Assembly: GCA_900544525.1 (NCBI GenBank)
Contig: UQVN01000109.1
Span: forward strand, 1-10,158
DNA length: 10,158 nucleotides
Reading direction: 5' to 3'
DNA from: an uncultured Eubacteriales bacterium
Lineage (GTDB): Bacteria; Bacillota; Clostridia; Lachnospirales; Lachnospiraceae
Part shown: piece after piece, positions 5,844-10,158 of the stretch
Layout: every line of letters begins with the position of its first letter
Position numbering within the stretch: the first letter of the stretch is position 1
Notes under the pieces: generated by a model
Databases searched by the model: none
Seen by the model: the letters and a program-made list of their open reading frames with translations, nothing else
Told to the model about the DNA's origin: nothing
Program-made: the position numbers and the translations under genes

Positions 5844-6233
5844 TTAAGCCAGTGGCTTATCAGATAATGCCCATCCTTCAATTACTCTTGCACCAATATC
5901 TCCGCCGTTATCCTTAAAATACACAAACTCCATTGTTTTTTGTTCGATCTTCTCCCCTGTGTCCAGATTTGTAATGAAAACTGTATAACGGATTGCTGCC
6001 CATTCATCCTGAATAAGCATGTTATCAAAATCACCCAACTCCATTGTGAAATGCCCGAACAGCATTTTCATCATATCTTTGTATTCTTGTAAAGTGAGCC
6101 TTTTACCATATACATTATAATGTGCGTCCGGCTCATATAAGATATCACACCATTCAATCCATGCTTCGTATCCATCATTCCAATTACCAAACCCATTTTC
6201 CAATCTATCTGCAATCTGCTCTTTAAAATTCAT
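5844..6233 (-). CDS. SnoaL-like / NTF2-fold protein
   Basis: A 129-residue protein with the composition and order of the SnoaL-like NTF2 superfamily. It has an N-terminal helix bundle (EAWIEWCDILYEPDAHYNVYG), a middle segment (LTLQEYKDMMKMLFGHFT) and C-terminal strands (WAAIRYTVFITNLDTGEKIEQ, TMEFVYFKD, VIEGWALSD). The fold forms a small cone-shaped pocket used by diverse hydratases, isomerases and ester cyclases, so the exact activity cannot be assigned. I chose ATG 6231-6233 because AAAGGTGG at about 6242-6249 is 8 bp upstream; the in-frame ATG at 6237-6239 and GTG at 6243-6245 sit too close to or inside that site. It appears to stand alone, with a gene scrap directly downstream. Confidence 0.8.
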   Translation of the reverse strand: MNFKEQIADRLENGFGNWNDGYEAWIEWCDILYEPDAHYNVYGKRLTLQEYKDMMKMLFGHFTMELGDFDNMLIQDEWAAIRYTVFITNLDTGEKIEQKTMEFVYFKDNGGDIGARVIEGWALSDKPLA

Positions 6234-6305
6234 TTTCATTTCCACCTTTCATGTAATTATTAAGATCCTGATTTTGAATGTCCTTGATTCATAAATTATT
6301 TTTTA

Positions 6306-6385
6306 TTAGTTACGTTTCTTTGAAATAATAACCCCCACAATAATCACTACTACTGCAATCAATACAACTACAATCCTTTTGCCAT
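6306..6385 (-). pseudogene. 26-residue membrane peptide gene with a one-base frameshift
   Basis: AAGGAGGA followed six bases later by ATG (6383-6385) is one of the best ribosome binding sites in the window, yet the frame stops after MAKGL. Adding one A to the AAAA run (about 6377-6380) gives a 26-residue peptide: a short basic start (MAKR), one hydrophobic helix rich in Val and Ile, then SKKRN and a stop at 6306-6308. A second way to read the helix without a shift is a GTG start at 6417-6419 (37 residues), but it has no ribosome binding site. Either the gene is freshly broken or the base call is wrong. Confidence 0.42.
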
Positions 6386-6487
6386 CTCTTTGTCCTCCTT
6401 GAATTTTTTGATTATGCACATATACTAGCATTAAATTTTTTGCTTTTTGTTTCCATATTGTTTAAGTATTATTAACTGCAAAACCCT

Positions 6488-6526
6488 ATAAAAAAAGCCA
6501 TCCAACACAATCGTGTTGAATGACTT
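6488..6526 (-). terminator. Rho-independent terminator, minus strand
   Basis: On the minus strand GTCATTCAACAC pairs with GTGTTGGATGGC (12 bp, including two G-U pairs) around a 4-nt GATT loop, followed at once by seven T residues. The stem is weaker on the plus strand, where the two G-U pairs become A-C mismatches, so the minus direction is intended. It lies 13 bp after the stop of the broken 52-residue gene. Confidence 0.85.
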
Positions 6527-6538
6527 TTTTCCTCTAAC

Positions 6539-6696
6539 TCAATACAACAATTTATTTCCTTTTTCACATATTTCATAAATCTCATCATATTTTTCTTCTA
6601 TGAGCGGTGTAAGTTTTTGTGTCTGCTTTCCCACAATTCCCTTAAGGATAACTCATTGCCGGATATCCAGTTGTAAAGCAATCCACAGTCATACAT
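6539..6696 (-). pseudogene. 52-residue small protein gene with a one-base frameshift
   Basis: A start at 6694-6696 follows CAGGAGGT at good distance. The frame reads MYDCGLLYNWISGNELSLRE and then LWES, and goes out of phase at AAA near 6627-6629. Restoring one A gives ELWEKQTQKLTPLIEEKY and DEIYEICEKGNKLLY, ending at TGA 6539-6541, a coherent 52-residue protein. A strong terminator follows directly, which supports a genuine transcription unit. I do not recognise the family. TTGGAC and TAATAT about 15 bp apart just upstream may be the promoter. Confidence 0.55.
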
Positions 6697-6783
6697 TTCT
6701 ATTAATACCTCCTGATAGTAATATTACAGATCTGCTTTAAAGTCCAAAACATTAAAAATAGCTGTTTTCTTCTTTCTCCATTT

Positions 6784-7236
6784 TCATTTTAAGCTGTATT
6801 TCCATTCACCATTTTCTTTCACATAGTGAAATTCATTGATATCATCTTCTAGGAAAACTCTCAACATATCTGCCATGCCATCTGCTAGATTTCCTCTTTT
6901 CATTTCTTCCAATGACATCCATTTGACTTCCCCTTCCTCTGAAGACTTTAAATCTCCACCAAATCGATTTGTTTTATAAAATACTACCAAATATCTCGAT
7001 CCATCTTCTCTCTCCCAGTCTTTCGTACCGCAAATTCTTGGTTTCTCTATCGTAAGTCCAGTTTCCTCATATACCTCACGAATTACGGAATCTACAAAGG
7101 ATTCCCCTTTTTCAATATGTCCACCAGGAAAGGTAAGACCTCCCCACTTTTCATCTACCTTATCCTGCACTAAAACATTTCCTTTATCATCATATATCAT
7201 ACACATATTGGTCAGCGTTACCACTTCGGCTCGCAT
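6784..7236 (-). CDS. Nudix hydrolase, MutT/8-oxo-dGTPase-like
   Basis: A 150-residue Nudix hydrolase with a complete Nudix box: Gly39, Glu45, Arg53-Glu54, Glu57-Glu58 and Gly60, reading GGHIEKGESFVDSV then IREVYEETGL. The N-terminal TNMCMIYDDKGNVLVQDK strand and the overall length match 8-oxo-dGTP diphosphatase-like members of Firmicutes, which clean oxidised nucleotides from the pool with Mg2+. Substrate assignment by similarity is tentative. I chose ATG 7234-7236, with GAGGTG 7 bp upstream; its A is shared with the TAA stop of the preceding Nudix gene (TAATG), so translation is probably coupled. Confidence 0.92.
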   Translation of the reverse strand: MRAEVVTLTNMCMIYDDKGNVLVQDKVDEKWGGLTFPGGHIEKGESFVDSVIREVYEETGLTIEKPRICGTKDWEREDGSRYLVVFYKTNRFGGDLKSSEEGEVKWMSLEEMKRGNLADGMADMLRVFLEDDINEFHYVKENGEWKYSLK

Positions 7237-7664
7237 TATAGAACACCTCTTTTCTTTGCTTCTTCCATTAACTTTGGCTGTATTTCTGGATACGTCCATT
7301 CCTTTGGTAGCTTGTCTGTAATAACAATCTTTTCTATTTCACTATGTAATTCTGTTTCAAATGAGTTAATATCTGCATAATACAACATTCCGAAAGTTTC
7401 CTGCCCATTAAAATTGTCCTTTGCAATAACAGAATATACACAGACCGGTCGAATCTCAAAATCAACCGCTCCTGTTTCCTCGTATAATTCTCTTTTCGCC
7501 GTATCTAAAATAATCTCCCCAAGTTCTCTATGACCTCCTGGAACTTCCCATGTATTTCTATCTTTGTGCTGACAGAAAACATATTTATCTTCTGTTCTCC
7601 CAATGATTACTGCAAATTTTAATAATTTATCATCTACTTCATCATAAGAATTCACAACTGCCAT
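7236..7664 (-). CDS. Nudix hydrolase, YtkD-like
   Basis: A 142-residue Nudix hydrolase. The box is Gly44, Glu50, Arg58-Glu59, Glu62-Glu63 and Gly65, reading PGGHRELGEIILDTA then KRELYEETGA. The layout CQHKDRNTWEVPGG, then MLYYADI and a C-terminal KEWTYPEIQPKLMEEA resembles Bacillus YtkD, an 8-oxo-(d)GTP-cleaving enzyme, but the substrate is an inference. The ATG at 7662-7664 has GGAGG 7 bp upstream; an in-frame ATG at 7703 lacks a comparable site. It is the first gene of a two-gene coupled unit lying downstream of the guaA terminator. Confidence 0.92.
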   Translation of the reverse strand: MAVVNSYDEVDDKLLKFAVIIGRTEDKYVFCQHKDRNTWEVPGGHRELGEIILDTAKRELYEETGAVDFEIRPVCVYSVIAKDNFNGQETFGMLYYADINSFETELHSEIEKIVITDKLPKEWTYPEIQPKLMEEAKKRGVL

Positions 7665-7767
7665 GATATTTCCTCCATTCGTATCTGCAATTTTTTTATG
7701 CATTGCTATCTATCTACCTTCTCCAATATATATTAGCTCTAAAATTGCAAGCATTTTTCAAATATAG

Positions 7768-7800
7768 AAAACGGGAAGCCTTAATTTCACTGGCTTCCCG
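7768..7800 (-). terminator. guaA terminator
   Basis: CGGGAAGCC (7772-7780) and GGCTTCCCG (7792-7800) form a perfect GC-rich 9-bp stem with an 11-nt loop. On the minus strand it is followed by TTTTCTATATTT. It starts 11 bp after the guaA stop codon. The plus side also has a CTATTTTT tail. Confidence 0.85.
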
Positions 7801-7811
7801 CTATTTTTAGT

Positions 7812-9353
7812 CTATTCAAATTCAATTGTTGCTGGTGGTTTTCCAGTGCAATCATAAAGCACTCGATTTACCCCTTTTACTTCATTGACAATTCTTCTTG
7901 TCACAACATTTAACACTTCCCAAGGAAGTTCTGCTGATTCCGCTGTCATGAAGTCTGATGTTGTAACTGCTCTTAATACAACTGCATAGTCGTATGTTCT
8001 TTCATCACCCATAGCACCTACGGATCTCATATTTGTTAATGCTGCAAAGTATTGTCCAAGTTCTTTGTCAACACCTGCTTTTGCAACTTCTTCACGATAG
8101 ATGAAGTCTGCATCTTGTACGATACGTACTTTTTCTGGTGTTACTGCTCCGATAATACGGATTCCAAGTCCTGGTCCTGGGAATGGTTGACGATATACTA
8201 AGTATTCTGGAATTCCAAGTTCAAGACCTGCTCTTCTTACTTCGTCTTTGAATAAGTCACGAAGTGGTTCAATAATTTCTTTAAAATCTACATAGTCAGG
8301 AAGTCCTCCAACGTTGTGGTGGGATTTGATAACTGCAGATTTTCCAAGTCCAGATTCAATAACGTCTGGGTAAATGGTTCCTTGTACTAAGAAATCAACT
8401 GCTCCGATTTTCTTCGCTTCTTCTTCGAATACGCGAATGAATTCTTCACCAATAATTTTTCTCTTTGTTTCAGGATCTTCTACTCCTGCTAATTTCTCAT
8501 AAAATCTATCTTGTGCATTTACACGAATAAAGTTTAAGTCATATGGTCCTTCTGGTCCAAATACAGCTTCTACTTCATCACCTTCATTTTTACGAAGTAA
8601 ACCATGATCTACGAATACACAAGTAAGCTGTTTTCCTACTGCTTTTGCAAGCATAACAGCTGCAACAGAAGAGTCAACTCCACCGGATAATGCGCATAAC
8701 ACTTTACCGTTACCAACTTTTTCGCGAATCGCTTCAATCGTTCTTTCCACGAAAGAGTCCATCTGCCAATCTCCAGTACACTCACATACATTATATAAGA
8801 AGTTACGAATCATTTTTGTTCCTTCTTGTGTATGCATAACTTCTGGATGATATTGCACTGCATAAAATTTCTTTTCTGGAAGTTCCATTGCTGCTACTGG
8901 ACAAACTGGTGTATGTCCTGTAATTGTAAAGCCTTCTGGTGCTTTTGCAATATAATCTGTATGGCTCATCCAGCAGATTGTATTTTCAGACACACCATCA
9001 AATAATTTTGATGTTGTATCAACAGCAACTTCTGTTTTTCCATATTCACTTACTGGAGCTGTTTCTACAGTTCCTCCAAGCATATAAGCCATTAACTGAG
9101 AACCATAGCAGATTCCAAGGATTGGAATTCCAAGTTCAAAAATTTCTTTTTCACATCTTGGAGAATCTTCTCCATACACACTATTTGGTCCGCCAGTAAA
9201 AATAATTCCTTTTGGATTCATCTCTTTGATTTTATCTAAGCTCAATGTATGTGGGTGAACTTCACAGTATACATTGCACTCTCTAACACGTCTAGCGATT
9301 AATTGATTATACTGACCACCAAAGTCAAGAACAATAATGTTTTCTTTCTCCAC
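7812..9353 (-). CDS. guaA: GMP synthase (glutamine-hydrolysing)
   Basis: A 513-residue GMP synthase, normal length. It converts XMP to GMP using ATP and glutamine, the last step of guanine nucleotide synthesis. The N-terminal class I glutamine amidotransferase domain has the nucleophile Cys82 in GICYGSQ and the His169/Glu171 pair in YHPEV. The ATP pyrophosphatase domain has the P-loop SGGVDSS (223-229). The C-terminal dimerisation domain ends in GKPPATIEFE. I chose GTG 9351-9353, with AGGAGGA about 7 bp upstream; the in-frame ATG at 9395 lies upstream of that site. No guanine or PRPP riboswitch was recognised in the leader. The gene appears to be transcribed alone. Confidence 0.98.
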   Translation of the reverse strand: MEKENIIVLDFGGQYNQLIARRVRECNVYCEVHPHTLSLDKIKEMNPKGIIFTGGPNSVYGEDSPRCEKEIFELGIPILGICYGSQLMAYMLGGTVETAPVSEYGKTEVAVDTTSKLFDGVSENTICWMSHTDYIAKAPEGFTITGHTPVCPVAAMELPEKKFYAVQYHPEVMHTQEGTKMIRNFLYNVCECTGDWQMDSFVERTIEAIREKVGNGKVLCALSGGVDSSVAAVMLAKAVGKQLTCVFVDHGLLRKNEGDEVEAVFGPEGPYDLNFIRVNAQDRFYEKLAGVEDPETKRKIIGEEFIRVFEEEAKKIGAVDFLVQGTIYPDVIESGLGKSAVIKSHHNVGGLPDYVDFKEIIEPLRDLFKDEVRRAGLELGIPEYLVYRQPFPGPGLGIRIIGAVTPEKVRIVQDADFIYREEVAKAGVDKELGQYFAALTNMRSVGAMGDERTYDYAVVLRAVTTSDFMTAESAELPWEVLNVVTRRIVNEVKGVNRVLYDCTGKPPATIEFE

Positions 9354-9674
9354 GAGTCTTCCTCCTAAATATATTTTAATGCAAATCAAAAGCACATTTC
9401 ACGTTCTTCTCACACGGATAGATAAGTGTCAAATAACGATACTATCATCTTTATTCTACCTATATCTTTCATGAAAAAGAAAAATTTTATACTTCCCTCA
9501 GCTAAGAACATAAAAAGTGTAAAAATTCCTATTCTCATAATAATATAGATTCAAAGTTTATACAAGCAGAATCTATGTTTATCCTTCATTTTTTCCCATA
9601 TTTACATAGGATTTGGGTTTTCCTTACAAAATTTTATGCTATTTTTTTATACTTTCCTTAAAATGGAAGCCTCT
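9354..9674. other. Non-coding gap upstream of guaA
   Basis: No convincing gene is seen in these 321 bp. On the minus strand a TTGACA (about 9427-9432) lies about 75 bp before guaA, but no matching -10 box is found at the right distance. TGACAC-N10-GTGTGA around it is a near-palindrome of unknown meaning. I saw no riboswitch-like structure. Confidence 0.6.
9545..9576. repeat. 8-bp inverted repeat with 16-nt loop
   Basis: ATAGATTC (9545-9552) and GAATCTAT (9569-9576) are exact reverse complements. It lies about 100 bp downstream of the Asn-rich gene and about 190 bp upstream of guaA. Without a clear T-tract it may be an operator or a weak terminator. Confidence 0.35.
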
Positions 9675-10158
9675 TTATCTCCATAGACTTCCTTCAATTC
9701 CATAAATATCAATTTCTATATTTTCAGGGTATTTTATAAGAATCACTTCTCTACTATCCATAAATAAAGTTTTATCTTGCATTTTTAATGGATCTACTAC
9801 TATCTTGTAAAGTTTCGTAGCACTTTTTGGTAACACTATCTGAAAACATTTTTTTATCACTTTATTAAATTTTGATGAATTATTGTGAATGACAAATCTC
9901 ATTCCATCTCTCTCAATACTGATAACTCCCATCAATTTTCCTTTTTCAAAATAGAATCCATCATCACTAAATCCTAACTTTATCATTTTTTTATGAAATT
10001 CTTTCACAGAGATCTGCTCTTTTTTATGGATTTTTCCATATTGAGCTTCATTTTTACTCTCATTTTTATTTTTCTTTTGATTCTTATCTTTTGTTTGATT
10101 TCTATCTCGATTTCCACTGTTATCTTTATTTCGATTTTTATTTTGATTTTTATATTTA
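9675..10158 (-). CDS. C-terminal part of an unrecognised protein with Asn/Lys-rich linker
   Basis: The frame is open from the right edge of the window to the TAG stop at 9675, 161 codons, so the start lies outside. The first 45 or so visible residues are a low-complexity linker in which Asn occupies almost every second position among Lys, Arg, Gln and Asp (KNQNKNRNKDNSGNRDRNQ). A compact domain follows (KLGFSDDGFYFEKGKLMGVI, RFVIHNNSSKFNK, FQIVLPKSATKLYKI, ENIEIDIYGIEG) that looks like a small mixed beta fold; I do not recognise it. An internal GTG at 10005-10007 could start a 110-residue product but has no clear ribosome binding site. The linker suggests a multi-domain, perhaps surface-exposed protein. 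Confidence 0.65.
   Translation of the reverse strand, partial: KYKNQNKNRNKDNSGNRDRNQTKDKNQKKNKNESKNEAQYGKIHKKEQISVKEFHKKMIKLGFSDDGFYFEKGKLMGVISIERDGMRFVIHNNSSKFNKVIKKCFQIVLPKSATKLYKIVVDPLKMQDKTLFMDSREVILIKYPENIEIDIYGIEGSLWR

Noticed and set aside
8939..9199. Plus-strand frame inside guaA
   Set aside because: It is a shadow of a highly conserved housekeeping gene.
9354..9674. Purine or PRPP riboswitch before guaA
   Set aside because: No characteristic core motifs or paired stems were seen in the leader.

Overview
The window looks like chromosomal DNA of a low-GC Gram-positive bacterium of the Clostridia, most likely a Lachnospiraceae-type gut organism. This is inferred from the AT-rich base composition, strong AGGAGG-type ribosome binding sites, a VanR/VanS-type two-component pair, a BirA-operator-controlled BioY and the general style of the proteins. 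No rRNA, tRNA, CRISPR array or phage module was seen.

Left part (1-950): a folded, comparatively GC-rich intergenic element, then two small minus-strand genes. One is a 51-residue SEC-C zinc-motif protein whose last expected metal ligand is replaced by a TGA codon. The other is a small coiled-coil plus single-membrane-helix protein of unknown role.

Centre-left (953-3857): a plus-strand unit of a VanR-type response regulator, an overlapping VanS-type sensor kinase and a membrane-anchored C39-like cysteine peptidase. No D-Ala-D-Lac or D-Ala-D-Ser ligase, VanX, VanY or VanT gene is present. The 129-bp gap before the peptidase gene carries five GAAWWW (W = A or T) cores spaced exactly 11 bp apart, directly upstream of a likely -10 box. 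One unit closely resembles the VanR box as I remember it. The simplest reading is that the VanRS pair senses an envelope signal and switches on the peptidase. This is the most interesting system in the window.

Centre (3873-5572): a dead IS3/IS150-type insertion sequence remnant on the minus strand, an unrecognised gene scrap, then bioY (biotin ECF transporter S component). The bioY promoter -35 box sits inside a perfect BirA-type inverted repeat.

Centre-right (5573-6783), mostly minus strand: a gene scrap, a SnoaL-like/NTF2-fold protein, and two tiny genes with good ribosome binding sites. Each tiny gene would be restored by adding one A. A convincing intrinsic terminator lies between them.

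Right part (6784-10158), all minus strand: two translationally coupled Nudix hydrolases, the guaA terminator, guaA (GMP synthase), a 321-bp non-coding gap, and the C-terminal part of an unrecognised protein with a very Asn/Lys-rich linker that runs off the right edge.
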